NCBI RefSeq assembly: GCF_000498575.2
Contig: NZ_AWSQ01000004.1
Location: 263,527-327,526 of the forward strand
Origin: Pseudomonas taeanensis MS-3
Lineage (GTDB): Bacteria; Pseudomonadota; Gammaproteobacteria; Pseudomonadales; Pseudomonadaceae
DNA length: 64,000 nt
Reading direction: 5' to 3'
A program made the translations under genes and the position numbers. Position 1 is the stretch's first letter. Each line of letters begins with the position of its first letter. Below the pieces are notes generated by a model. It did no database searches and had not been told where the DNA came from. It was given only the letters and a program-made list of their open reading frames with translations. This document shows, piece after piece, positions 55,128 to 64,000 of the stretch.

Positions 55128-56369
55128 ATGGAACGGTTCACACATTTCTCCTGGCGTTTTTCACTGGCCCTAGCGGCAGTACTGGTGTTGAGCGCTTGCG
55201 GCAAGGCAGCAGAAACCAGCCAGCAACCCCCGGTCGCCCTGGTCAGCGTCGCGGAAGTCATTCAGCAACCAATCAATGAATGGGATGAGCTCAGCGGTCG
55301 CCTTGAAGCACCGGAGTCGGTGGAAATCCGCCCACGCGTATCGGGCTTTATCGACGCTGTCGCGTTCGCCGAAGGCAGTCTGGTGAGCAAAGGTGGTCTG
55401 CTGTTCCAGATCGATCCGCGGCCGTTCCAGGCCGAGGTCAAGCGCCTCGAAGCCCAGTTGCAGCAAGCCCGCGCCGGCCAGACCCGAGCCATCAGCGAGG
55501 CCCGCCGTGGCGAACGCCTGCGCCAGAGCAATGCGATCTCCGCAGAACTGGCCGATGCCCGCGCCAGTGCGGCTCAAGAGGCCAAGGCAGCGGTGAGCGG
55601 TATTCAGGCCGAGCTGGACAATGCACGCCTCAACCTCAGTTTCACCCGAGTGACTGCACCCATCGACGGTCGTATCAGTCGTGCAGAAGTCACCGCCGGT
55701 AACCTGGTGGGTGCCGGGCAGAGCCTGCTCACTACGGTAGTCAGCACCGACAAGGTATATGCCTACTTCGACGCCGATGAGCGGGTGTTTCTCAAGTACA
55801 TCGAGCTTGCGCGCCAGGACGGTGGTGATGCCCGTGACGCCAGCCCGGTCTATCTAGGCCTGTCCAACGAGGACGGATATCCCCATCTGGGCCAACTGGA
55901 TTTTCTCGATAACCAGGCCAACCCGAAGACCGGGACGATTCGTGGTCGTGCGGTATTCGACAACCGCGACGGCCAGTTCACCCCCGGACTCTATGCACGC
56001 CTCAAACTGGTCGGCAGCAGCACCTACGACGCCACCCTGATCAAGGACGAGGCCGTCGGCACCGACTTGGGCAAGAAGTACGTGCTGGTGCTCGGCGACG
56101 GCAACAGCGTGGGCTACCGGGCCATCGAGCTGGGGCCCAAATTGCAAGGCTTGCGCGTCGTTCGCAGCGGCTTGGCCAAGGGCGAGCAGATCGTGGTCAA
56201 TGGCCTGCAACGCGCCCTGCCCGGCTCGACTGTCGATCCGCAAAGCGTGCCCATGGCCGATGCCGAAACCCTCGCGGCCCTGGCGCGTGAGCGCCGGGCC
56301 GTGGACGCCAGCGACGCACCACGCGTCGCCGAGCAGAACCGCAAGCCGATCAGCACGCCGCGCGGCTAA
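55128..56369 (+). CDS. mexE: RND efflux periplasmic adaptor MexE
   Basis: The 413-residue membrane-fusion lipoprotein has a lipobox LVLSACGKAA near residue 25. The barrel-sandwich/lipoyl block is RPRVSGFIDAVAFAEGSLVSKGGLLFQIDPRPFQAEV, in which the residues about 65-102 frame the lipoyl motif, and a coiled-coil hairpin spans about 105-165. Other marks: FTRVTAPIDGRISRAEVTAG. It connects the MexF pump and the OprN channel. RBS GGAG at about 55117. It begins the mexEF-oprN operon, 140 bases after mexT. Confidence 0.92.
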   Translation: MERFTHFSWRFSLALAAVLVLSACGKAAETSQQPPVALVSVAEVIQQPINEWDELSGRLEAPESVEIRPRVSGFIDAVAFAEGSLVSKGGLLFQIDPRPFQAEVKRLEAQLQQARAGQTRAISEARRGERLRQSNAISAELADARASAAQEAKAAVSGIQAELDNARLNLSFTRVTAPIDGRISRAEVTAGNLVGAGQSLLTTVVSTDKVYAYFDADERVFLKYIELARQDGGDARDASPVYLGLSNEDGYPHLGQLDFLDNQANPKTGTIRGRAVFDNRDGQFTPGLYARLKLVGSSTYDATLIKDEAVGTDLGKKYVLVLGDGNSVGYRAIELGPKLQGLRVVRSGLAKGEQIVVNGLQRALPGSTVDPQSVPMADAETLAALARERRAVDASDAPRVAEQNRKPISTPRG

Positions 56370-56381
56370 AGGTAGATAACC

Positions 56382-59300
56382 ATGAACTTCTCGCAATTTT
56401 TCATTCAGCGGCCGATTTTCGCCGCCGTGTTGTCACTGTTGATCCTGATCGGCGGGGCTATCTCGCTGTTCCAGTTGCCGATCAGTGAATACCCGGAAGT
56501 GGTGCCACCGACCGTGGTGGTGCGTGCCAGCTTTCCCGGCGCCAACCCCAAGGTGATTGGCGAAACCGTGGCATCGCCGCTGGAACAGGCGATCACCGGG
56601 GTCGAGGGCATGCTTTATATGTCGTCCCAGGGCACCGCCGACGGCAAGTTGACCCTGACCATCACCTTCGCCCTGGGCACCGATCTGGATACCGCCCAGG
56701 TACAGGTGCAGAACCGCGTGACCCGCACCATGCCGACCCTGCCCACCGAAGTGCAGCGGCTCGGCGTCACCGTCGACAAGGCCTCGCCCGACCTGACCAT
56801 GGTGGTGCATCTGACTTCGCCTGACGACCGCTACGACATGCTCTATCTGTCCAACTACGCGGCGCTCAACGTCAAGGACGAGCTGGCGCGCCTGGATGGT
56901 GTCGGCGATGTGCAGCTGTTCGGCCTGGGTAACTATTCCCTGCGCGTCTGGCTGGACCCGCACAAGGTGGCCTCGCGTAACCTCACCGCCACCGACGTGG
57001 TCAATGCCATCCGCGAGCAGAACCGTCAGGTTGCTGCCGGTTCCCTCGGCGCGCCGCCTGCGGCGAGCGACAACAGCTTCCAGCTGTCGATCAACACCCA
57101 GGGCCGCCTGGTCAACGAGGAAGAGTTCGAGAACATCATCGTGCGGGCCGGTGAAGACGGCGAGATCACCCGCCTGAAAGATATCGCCCGGATCGAGCTG
57201 GGCTCCAGCCAGTACGCCCTGCGTTCGTTGCTGAACAACAAGCCGGCGGTGGCCATCCCGGTGTTCCAGCGTCCGGGCTCCAACGCCATCGAGATTTCCG
57301 ACGCGGTGCGCGGGCGCATGGCCGAACTGAAGCAGAGCTTCCCCCAGGGTGTGGACTACGAAATCGTCTATGACCCGACCATCTTCGTTCGCGGCTCCAT
57401 CGAAGCGGTGGTGCACACCCTGCTCGAAGCCATCGTGCTGGTGGTGCTGGTGGTGATCCTGTTCCTGCAGACCTGGCGCGCCTCGATCATTCCGCTGGCC
57501 GCCGTACCGGTGTCCCTGATCGGCACCTTCGCCGTGATGCACATGTTCGGCTTCTCGCTCAACGCACTGTCCTTGTTCGGCCTGGTACTGGCCATCGGCA
57601 TCGTGGTGGACGATGCCATCGTGGTGGTGGAGAACGTCGAACGCAATATCGGCCTGGGCAAAACTCCGGTCGAAGCCACCAAGCAGGCGATGAAGGAAGT
57701 CACCGGGCCGATTGTCGCCACCGCCCTGGTGCTCTGTGCGGTATTCGTGCCGACCGCCTTTATCTCCGGCCTTACCGGACAGTTTTATCAGCAGTTTGCC
57801 CTGACCATCGCGATTTCCACGGTGATCTCCGCGTTCAACTCGCTGACCCTGTCGCCGGCCTTGGCCGCCGTGCTGCTGCGCAGCCATGATGCGCCCAAGG
57901 ACCGCTTCTCCAAGGGGCTCGACAAGTTGTTCGCTGGTTGGCTGTTCAAACCCTTCAACCGCCTGTTCGACCGCGCCAGTCATGGCTATGTCGGCACCGT
58001 CAAGCGGGTGCTGCGTGGCAGCGGTATCGCCCTGGTGGTTTATGCGGGACTGATGGGGCTGACCTACCTGGGTTTTGCCAGCACGCCGACCGGGTTCGTA
58101 CCGCCGCAGGACAAACAGTACCTGGTGGCCTTCGCCCAACTGCCGGATGCTGCCTCCCTGGACCGCACCGAGGAGGTGATCAAACGCATGTCGGCGATCG
58201 CCGCGCAGCACCCGGGCGTGGAGAACACCGTGGCCTTCCCTGGTCTGTCGATCAACGGCTTCACCAACAGCCCGAACAGCGGCATCGTCTTCACCCCGCT
58301 GAAGCCCTTCGATCAGCGTACAGATCCGTCGCTGAGCGCCGGCGCCATTGCCGCCGAGCTGAATCAGCAGTTCGGTGCCATTCAGGACGCCTACATCGCC
58401 ATCTTCCCGCCACCACCGGTGCAAGGGCTCGGCACCATTGGCGGCTTCCGCGTACAGCTGCAGGACCGCGGCAATCTGGGCTACGACGAACTGTACAAGC
58501 AGACGCAGAACATCATCGCCAAAAGCCAGAACGTACCGGAGCTGGCTGGCCTGTTCAGCAGCTATCAGGTCAACGTGCCGCAGGTCGATGCCGATATCGA
58601 CCGCGAGAAGGCCAAGACCCACGGCGTGGCGATCAGCGACATCTTCGACACCATGCAGGTCTATCTCGGTTCATTGTATGCCAACGACTTCAACCGCTTC
58701 GGCCGAACCTACCAGGTCAACGTCCAGGCCGAGCAACAGTTCCGTCTGGCCCCCGAGCAGATCGGCCAACTCAAGGTGCGTAACAACCGTGGCGAGATGG
58801 TGCCGCTGTCGACTTTCGTCAAGGTCAGTGACAGTGCCGGCCCCGACCGAGTAATGCACTACAACGGCTTCCTCACCGCCGAGATCAATGGTGCGGCTGC
58901 GCCCGGCTACAGTTCCGGTCAGGCCGAGGCTGCCATGGAACGCCTGCTCAAGGCAGAGCTGCCCAACGGCATGAGTTTCGAGTGGACCGAACTGACCTTT
59001 CAGCAGATCCTCGCCGGCAACAGCGCGATCTTCGTCTTCCCGCTGTGCGTGCTGCTGGCCTTCCTGGTGCTGGCCGCCCAGTACGAAAGCTGGAGCCTGC
59101 CGCTGGCGGTGATCCTGATCGTGCCGATGACCCTGTTGTCAGCCATTACCGGGGTGATCCTGACCGGGGGTGACAACAACATCTTCACCCAGATCGGTTT
59201 GATCGTATTGGTCGGTTTGGCCTGTAAGAACGCCATCCTGATCGTCGAGTTTGCCAAAGAGAAACAGGATGAAGGCCTGGATCGCGTCAGCGCGGTGCTG

Positions 59301-59555
59301 CAAGCCTGCCGCCTGCGCCTGCGGCCGATCCTGATGACCAGCTTCGCCTTCATCATGGGTGTGGTGCCGCTGGTGATTTCCTCCGGTGCCGGTGCCGAAA
59401 TGCGCCACGCCATGGGCGTCGCGGTGTTCAGCGGGATGCTTGGGGTGACCTTCTTCGGCCTGCTGTTGACCCCGCTGTTCTATGTGCTGATCCGCGGTTT
59501 CGTCGAGCGGCGTGAAGCGAAAAAAGCCATGCGGCTGCAGGAGGTGCAGGCATGA
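56382..59555 (+). CDS. mexF: RND multidrug efflux transporter MexF
   Basis: The 1057-residue HAE1-type RND pump starts MNFSQFFIQRPIFAAVLSLL. It has twelve predicted helices, the proton-relay Asp pair region LALFGLVLAIGIVVDDAIVVVENVER, and the late block ITGVILTGGDNNIFTQIGLI followed by VGLACKNAILIVEFAKE. Two large periplasmic domains are in the usual positions. It exports chloramphenicol, fluoroquinolones and related compounds with MexE and OprN. The stop overlaps oprN (ATGA). Confidence 0.94.
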   Translation: MNFSQFFIQRPIFAAVLSLLILIGGAISLFQLPISEYPEVVPPTVVVRASFPGANPKVIGETVASPLEQAITGVEGMLYMSSQGTADGKLTLTITFALGTDLDTAQVQVQNRVTRTMPTLPTEVQRLGVTVDKASPDLTMVVHLTSPDDRYDMLYLSNYAALNVKDELARLDGVGDVQLFGLGNYSLRVWLDPHKVASRNLTATDVVNAIREQNRQVAAGSLGAPPAASDNSFQLSINTQGRLVNEEEFENIIVRAGEDGEITRLKDIARIELGSSQYALRSLLNNKPAVAIPVFQRPGSNAIEISDAVRGRMAELKQSFPQGVDYEIVYDPTIFVRGSIEAVVHTLLEAIVLVVLVVILFLQTWRASIIPLAAVPVSLIGTFAVMHMFGFSLNALSLFGLVLAIGIVVDDAIVVVENVERNIGLGKTPVEATKQAMKEVTGPIVATALVLCAVFVPTAFISGLTGQFYQQFALTIAISTVISAFNSLTLSPALAAVLLRSHDAPKDRFSKGLDKLFAGWLFKPFNRLFDRASHGYVGTVKRVLRGSGIALVVYAGLMGLTYLGFASTPTGFVPPQDKQYLVAFAQLPDAASLDRTEEVIKRMSAIAAQHPGVENTVAFPGLSINGFTNSPNSGIVFTPLKPFDQRTDPSLSAGAIAAELNQQFGAIQDAYIAIFPPPPVQGLGTIGGFRVQLQDRGNLGYDELYKQTQNIIAKSQNVPELAGLFSSYQVNVPQVDADIDREKAKTHGVAISDIFDTMQVYLGSLYANDFNRFGRTYQVNVQAEQQFRLAPEQIGQLKVRNNRGEMVPLSTFVKVSDSAGPDRVMHYNGFLTAEINGAAAPGYSSGQAEAAMERLLKAELPNGMSFEWTELTFQQILAGNSAIFVFPLCVLLAFLVLAAQYESWSLPLAVILIVPMTLLSAITGVILTGGDNNIFTQIGLIVLVGLACKNAILIVEFAKEKQDEGLDRVSAVLQACRLRLRPILMTSFAFIMGVVPLVISSGAGAEMRHAMGVAVFSGMLGVTFFGLLLTPLFYVLIRGFVERREAKKAMRLQEVQA

Positions 59556-60967
59556 GCAGCTTCGCAACCAATCCCCTGAGAACCAGCCTGCTCGGCCTGG
59601 CCGCTTCATTCACCCTGGCGGCCTGCACCGTCGGCCCGGACTATCGAGTACCGCTGACTGAACCTGCCGTGCTGGCCAGCGCTACAAGCGGCGACTACGA
59701 CCGTTCACGTTTCGAGTCGGTCTGGTGGCAGCAGTTCGACGACCCGACCCTGGACCAACTGGTGCAGCAGTCTCTTACCGATAACCGCGAACTGCGGGTG
59801 GCCTTTGCCCGCCTGCGTGCGGCTCGCGCCATCCGCGACGACGCGGCCAATGATCGCCTGCCGACCATCACCAGCCGCGCCAGCAGTGAAATCGGCAAGG
59901 CCCAGCAGCCTGGGGTGACTGAACAGCGGGTGAATGCCGAGCGCTATGACCTGGGTCTGGACATGGCCTGGGAACTGGATCTGTTCGGCCGTATTCAGCG
60001 CCAGCTGGAAGCCAGCGATGCCGAGGCGCAAGTGGCCGAAGCCGAGCTGTACCAGTTGCAGGTCAGCCTGATTGCCGAGTTGGTCGATGCCTACGGTAGC
60101 CTGCGTGGCGCTCAGCTGCGCGAGGGTATCGCCCGCGACAACCTGAAGAACCAGCACGCCTCGCGCGATCTCACCGAGCGGCTGCGCGAGGCCGGGGTCG
60201 GCAGCGAACTGGACGTGTTGCGCGCCGACGCACGCCTGGCGGCCACCGAAGCCAGCCTGCCGCAACTGCAGGCCGAAGAAGCGCGGGCGCGTCACCGTAT
60301 CGCCACCCTCCTCGGCCAGCGTCCCGAACAGCTGAGCGTGGATCTATCCGCCCGCCCGCTGCCGGTGATCGGCAAACGCCTGCCTATCGGCGAGCCCGCC
60401 GAACTGTTGCGCCGCCGCCCGGACATCCTCGCCGCCGAGCGTCAACTGGCGGCGGCCACCGCCAATGTCGGGGTCGCCACCGCCGACCTGTTCCCGCGGG
60501 TCAGCCTCAGTGGTTTTCTCGGTTTTACCGCCGGGCGCGGCTCGCAGCTGGGTTCTTCGGCCGCGCGTGCCTGGGCGGTAGCGCCGACCATCAGTTGGGC
60601 CGCCTTCGATCTGGGCAGCGTGCGGGCTCGCCTGCGTGGCGCCGAAGCCGAATCCGAGGGTGCCCTGGCTAACTACGAGCAGCAGGTGCTACTGGCGCTG
60701 GAGGAATCGGCAAACGCTTTCAGCGACTACGCCCAATACCAACAGCGCCTGCTCGCCCTGGTCCGTCAATCGGAAGCCAGCCGCGCCGCCGCACAACAGG
60801 CCGGTGTGCGTTATCGCGAAGGCACGGTGGACTTTCTGGTGCTGCTGGATGCCGAACGCGAGCGGCTGGCTGCCGAAGATGCCCAGGCCCTGGCCGAAGT
60901 TGCGCTGTACCGCGGCATAGTCGCCATCTACAAGGCGCTGGGCGGCGGTTGGCAGCCGCGCGCCTGA
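59552..60967 (+). CDS. oprN: Outer-membrane efflux channel OprN
   Basis: The 471-residue OMF lipoprotein has a lipobox FTLAACTVGPDYRVP (Cys near residue 25). It has the two repeats of the OEP family, with helical hairpins around LRVAFARLRAARAIRDDAAN and a second copy including LANYEQQVLLALEESANAF. TADLFPRVSLSGFLGF marks the channel region. The coupled start (ATGA) shows one mRNA with mexF. The terminator at 61005 ends the operon. Confidence 0.9.
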   Translation: MSSFATNPLRTSLLGLAASFTLAACTVGPDYRVPLTEPAVLASATSGDYDRSRFESVWWQQFDDPTLDQLVQQSLTDNRELRVAFARLRAARAIRDDAANDRLPTITSRASSEIGKAQQPGVTEQRVNAERYDLGLDMAWELDLFGRIQRQLEASDAEAQVAEAELYQLQVSLIAELVDAYGSLRGAQLREGIARDNLKNQHASRDLTERLREAGVGSELDVLRADARLAATEASLPQLQAEEARARHRIATLLGQRPEQLSVDLSARPLPVIGKRLPIGEPAELLRRRPDILAAERQLAAATANVGVATADLFPRVSLSGFLGFTAGRGSQLGSSAARAWAVAPTISWAAFDLGSVRARLRGAEAESEGALANYEQQVLLALEESANAFSDYAQYQQRLLALVRQSEASRAAAQQAGVRYREGTVDFLVLLDAERERLAAEDAQALAEVALYRGIVAIYKALGGGWQPRA

Positions 60968-61004
60968 TACCGAGCTCCTGGGTCGGCGCTGCCGACCTCT
61001 TTGT

Positions 61005-61041
61005 GCCCCACGCTCTGTGCTCCTGAGCGTGGGGCTTTTTT
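61005..61041 (+). terminator. Terminator after mexEF-oprN
   Basis: Arms GCCCCACGCTC (61005-61015) and GAGCGTGGGGC (61025-61035) followed by TTTTTT. Confidence 0.95.
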
Positions 61042-61147
61042 GCGCACAGGATTGCTCAATCGCCTATGTGTTTGAGCGCTCAGCCTGCCGATTCGAACGC
61101 AGGGCGTTATACTCGCGCGCCGCCCTCTTCCGCGATCCCACACCTCC

Positions 61148-62437
61148 ATGCAGAAAGTATTGGTTATTGGTTACGTCTGGCCCGAGCCCCGCTCTTCGGC
61201 TGCCGGCAGCCGCATGATCGAACTACTCGAGCTGTTCTGCGCCCAGGGCTGGCAGGTCAGCTTCGCCTGCGCCGCGGCGCTGTCGGAGCACCGTGCCGAC
61301 CTGCGCGAGTTGGGCGTGCCGGAAGTATCCATTGCACTGAACTGCGACAGCTTCGATGCCTACGTCGCCGAGCTGCAGCCGGATCTGGTGCTGTTCGACC
61401 GCTTCTTCACCGAGGAGCAATTCGCCTGGCGGGTCGAGCGCGCCTGCCCGACGGCGCTGCGCGTACTCGACACCAGCGACCAGCACAGCCTTCGCGAGGC
61501 CCGCCAGCAGTTATTGAAGAGCGCGCAGCAGGCGTGCGCCAGCGAAGCAGAAAAACACCAGTTAACCGCGGTGCAAGCCAGTCCAGAGCAGCTGTTCGCG
61601 GCCATGGCGACCAGCGACAGCGCCCAGCGCGAGATCGCCGCGATCTACCGCAGCGACCTGACGCTGATGATTTCCGAGTTCGAGATGCAGCTGTTACAGG
61701 GACAATTCGGCGTACCCGCCGCGCTGTTGCACCACTGCGCCCTGATGCTGATTCCACCGGCCACGGCGTGCCTGGAGTTCGAGCAGCGCGCGCACTTCAT
61801 CAGCATCGGCAACTTCCGCCACGCGCCTAACTGGGATGCGGTGCTGTGGTTGAAACATGCGCTATGGCCGCTGATTCGCCAGCGCCTGCCGCAGGCCCAG
61901 CTGCATGTCTACGGCGCCTACCCGCCGCCCAAGGCCACTGCGCTGCACAACACCAGGCAGGGCTTTCATGTGCTCGGCTGGGTCGACGATGCCCATCGGG
62001 TGATGAGTCAGGCGCGGGTGTGCCTGGCGCCGCTGCGCTTTGGCGCAGGGATCAAAGGCAAGCTGGCCGATGCCATGGCCTGCGGCACCCCGAGCGTGAC
62101 GACGGCGATCGGCAGCGAGGGCATGTGTGGCGAGCTGCCCTGGGGCGGCGCGGTAGTCGAAGACCCGCAGACTTTTGCCGACGCGTCGGTACGGCTGTAT
62201 CAGGACCGCGAACGCTGGCTACTAGCGCAGCAACGCGGCTCGGCGATATTGGCGCGACGTTTCCAGCGCGGCGCACTGGGCGAGGCCCTGATCGCCCGTT
62301 TGCAGCAGCTCGATGCCGAGCGCGAGGTGCATCGCCAGCAGAATTTCGTCGGGGCCATGCTGCGTCACCATCAGCACAAGAGCACGCAGTACATGTCGCA
62401 GTGGATCGCGGCGAAGAACCGGGCTACCCGGTCTTAG
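61148..62437 (+). CDS. Glycosyltransferase (family 4-like)
   Basis: The 429-residue protein has an N-terminal Rossmann-like domain (VLVIGYVWPEPRSSAAGSRM) and a C-terminal domain with HFISIGNFRHAPNWDAVLWL, HVLGWVDDAHRVMSQARVCL and APLRFGAGIKGKLADAMACG, the GT4 nucleotide-sugar-binding signature, plus TTAIGSEGM. It may add a sugar to a surface polysaccharide or glycoprotein; the acceptor is unknown. It is isolated, with no polysaccharide genes nearby. Confidence 0.85.
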   Translation: MQKVLVIGYVWPEPRSSAAGSRMIELLELFCAQGWQVSFACAAALSEHRADLRELGVPEVSIALNCDSFDAYVAELQPDLVLFDRFFTEEQFAWRVERACPTALRVLDTSDQHSLREARQQLLKSAQQACASEAEKHQLTAVQASPEQLFAAMATSDSAQREIAAIYRSDLTLMISEFEMQLLQGQFGVPAALLHHCALMLIPPATACLEFEQRAHFISIGNFRHAPNWDAVLWLKHALWPLIRQRLPQAQLHVYGAYPPPKATALHNTRQGFHVLGWVDDAHRVMSQARVCLAPLRFGAGIKGKLADAMACGTPSVTTAIGSEGMCGELPWGGAVVEDPQTFADASVRLYQDRERWLLAQQRGSAILARRFQRGALGEALIARLQQLDAEREVHRQQNFVGAMLRHHQHKSTQYMSQWIAAKNRATRS

Positions 62438-62583
62438 TGGTGCAGGGCAGTATTGGCTCGAAGAAGTTCTCGTGGCTGCCTGCTGATCTGTCGTGCTGGG
62501 TTTCGCTGCGCTCTACGCCAGCCTACGCTGACATCAGTTTTAGCGCCTGGGGTACTGCACAGTCCTCGCGGCGGTATGCTATT

Positions 62584-64000
62584 TCACCCCACAACGACGT
62601 CTGTCGATGCGGCGCTAATGATGGCCTGCATGAATTGATCTGCCGGTAGCGGATGACCCAGCAGGAAACCCTGCAATGAGTTGCAGCCCAGCTTAGTCAG
62701 GAAGTCCTGTTGCTGACGGGTTTCCACGCCCTCGGCGACGATGCGCAGGTTCAACGCCTGACCCAGGGCCACGATCGCGGAGACGATCGCGGCGTCATCG
62801 CCATCGTGGACCAGGTCGCGTACGAAACCACGGTCTATTTTCAACTCATTGGCTGGTAAGCGCTTGAGATAGAGCAGACTCGAATAGCCGGTGCCGAAGT
62901 CGTCGATGGACAAGTCGACGCCCATCTCCGCCAATTGTTTAAGCACCTGCAGGCTGGCGTCGGCGTCGCTCATCGCCGTGGTTTCGGTTATTTCCAGGGT
63001 CAGGCAGTTGGCCGGTAACTCATACTTCGCTAAAGCGTGGGCGACGCTATCGACCAATCCTGCATGACAGAACTGCAAGGCCGAGAGGTTGACCGCCACC
63101 CGCCAGTCGTGATGCCCCTGTTCATACCACTGGCGCATCTGCCGGCAGGCTTGTTGCAGGACCCAGTCGCCGATAGGAATGATCAGTCCGGTCTTCTCGG
63201 CCAAACCGATAAACTCGCTCGGCGGCACGAGTCCGCGCTCTGGGTGTTGCCAGCGCAGCAGAGCTTCGGCGCCGACCGGGCGACCGTTAACCGCGTCGAA
63301 CTTGGGTTGGTAATGCAGGCAGAACTCTTCGCGCTCCAGGCCCGAGCGCAGGTCGTTGAGTAACTGCAATTGATTGCGCGCATTGGTATTCATCGACGCT
63401 TCGAAGAAGCTGTAACCGTTTTTGCCAGCGCCTTTGGCGTGGTACATCGCAGCATCGGCATTCATCAGCAGTTCCTGCTGATTCGCCCCATCGCCTGGGT
63501 ACAACGCAATACCCACGCTGGTCGACACGCGCAGCTCATGTTCGCCAACCTGAAACGACTGGCTGACCAGGCTGACGATCTGTTCGGCGACATTCACCGC
63601 ATCGCTTGGCTCACGCAATTCGGCGAGCAGCACGAACTCATCACCGCCAACCCGTGCCAGGGTGTCCTGGGCGCGCAGGCGCTCACGCAGGCGCAGTCCG
63701 ACTTCATGCAGCAGCAAATCACCGACGTGGTGACCATAGGCATCATTAACCGGCTTGAAGCCATCCAGATCCATGAACATCAACGCAAAATGGCCACCAT
63801 TGCGTGACACTTTATGAATGCTTTGCTGGATCCGATCTTCCAGCAACAGGCGATTAGGCAGTTTGGTCAGGTTGTCATGCAACGCCAGCTCGGTCAGCTC
63901 CAGGTTGACCTCGGCCAGTGTGCTGTTCAGTACGGCCATACGCGTCTCCAGCCGAGCGTCCAGCACCGAGGTCAGCAAGGCAATCGTCAGTACGGCCAAG
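62584..64000 (-). CDS. Bifunctional GGDEF-EAL protein, C-terminal part (runs off window)
   Basis: The last 472 codons are present; the N-terminus is beyond 64000. After hydrophobic VLTIALLTSVLDARLETRMA a GGDEF domain (LHDNLTKLPNRLLLEDRI, active motif RVGGDEFVLL) and an EAL domain follow (GAEALLRWQHPERG, VAVNLSALQF, SIDDFGTGYSSLLYLKRL, AEGVETRQQQ). Both active motifs look intact, so it could make and break c-di-GMP. The linker sequence resembles MHYT-GGDEF-EAL proteins such as MucR; if so, an MHYT membrane domain lies upstream. Confidence 0.88.
   Translation of the reverse strand, partial: LAVLTIALLTSVLDARLETRMAVLNSTLAEVNLELTELALHDNLTKLPNRLLLEDRIQQSIHKVSRNGGHFALMFMDLDGFKPVNDAYGHHVGDLLLHEVGLRLRERLRAQDTLARVGGDEFVLLAELREPSDAVNVAEQIVSLVSQSFQVGEHELRVSTSVGIALYPGDGANQQELLMNADAAMYHAKGAGKNGYSFFEASMNTNARNQLQLLNDLRSGLEREEFCLHYQPKFDAVNGRPVGAEALLRWQHPERGLVPPSEFIGLAEKTGLIIPIGDWVLQQACRQMRQWYEQGHHDWRVAVNLSALQFCHAGLVDSVAHALAKYELPANCLTLEITETTAMSDADASLQVLKQLAEMGVDLSIDDFGTGYSSLLYLKRLPANELKIDRGFVRDLVHDGDDAAIVSAIVALGQALNLRIVAEGVETRQQQDFLTKLGCNSLQGFLLGHPLPADQFMQAIISAASTDVVVG

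Noticed and set aside
56433-58622. 729-codon frame on the minus strand
   Set aside because: Antisense to mexF, which has full RND domain sequence; no recognisable domain in the antisense frame.

Overview
The window is a high-GC Gammaproteobacterial chromosome segment that reads as Pseudomonas throughout. Support comes from OprD-type porins, a MexS/MexT-MexEF-OprN efflux locus, BenR/XylS-type boxes, PhaG, LapG, and many Pseudomonas-style REP elements (GTAGGAGCCAGC... and GTAGCCCGGAT... types). No rRNA, CRISPR array, intact insertion sequence or prophage was seen. There is one tRNA gene.

Layout. 0-6.6 kb: tricarboxylate uptake, with the tctDE two-component system divergent from opdH-tctCBA and an AbrB-type membrane protein. 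6.7-10 kb: a lipoprotein, ung, a DJ-1/PfpI protein and an AraC regulator. 10.2-16 kb: a branched-chain acyl-CoA catabolic operon (semialdehyde dehydrogenase, acyl-CoA dehydrogenase, two enoyl-CoA hydratase-family proteins, 3-hydroxyisobutyrate dehydrogenase-family protein). 16.2-17.5 kb: a small conserved protein, a collapsed lapD pseudogene and an apparently intact lapG. 18-19.2 kb: a dispersed repeat, an odd His/Arg-rich lipoprotein and a non-coding stretch. 19.2-29.5 kb: a guanidine-assimilation operon, with a sigma-54-like promoter, a guanidine-I (ykkC) riboswitch, an ABC transporter, two urea-carboxylase-associated proteins, urea/guanidine carboxylase and allophanate hydrolase. 29.7-34.2 kb: a diguanylate cyclase, a CWC protein, a pseudouridine synthase, phaG, tRNA-Gly(CCC) and a small protein. 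34.3-39.4 kb: a liv-type ABC operon whose ATPase looks like a LivG/YadG chimera followed by a YadH-type permease. 39.4-52.4 kb: a benzoate/catechol cluster (OprD porin, benE, catA, catC, catB, benK, benD, benC, benB, benA, benR) and an IclR regulator. 52.5-61 kb: a decayed IS3 fragment, then mexS, mexT, mexE, mexF and oprN. 61-64 kb: a glycosyltransferase and the 3' part of a GGDEF-EAL gene running off the window.

How the parts work together. The ben/cat genes convert benzoate to catechol and then to muconolactone and its enol-lactone, with two transporters (BenE, BenK), a porin for entry and BenR-type boxes upstream of benA. The guanidine operon would import guanidine, carboxylate it, deiminate carboxyguanidine to allophanate and release ammonia and CO2; its promoter and riboswitch suggest dual control by nitrogen status and guanidine.

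Main points of interest: (1) an in-frame REP element inside the urea/guanidine carboxylase gene; (2) a lapD remnant with lost start, nonsense codon, frameshift and large internal deletion beside lapG; (3) a likely LivG-YadG fusion with livF absent; (4) a three-copy intergenic element with about 16-bp terminal inverted repeats sitting at stop codons; (5) the sigma-54 promoter plus guanidine riboswitch. All calls come from reading the sequence and from memory of the families; no search was run.
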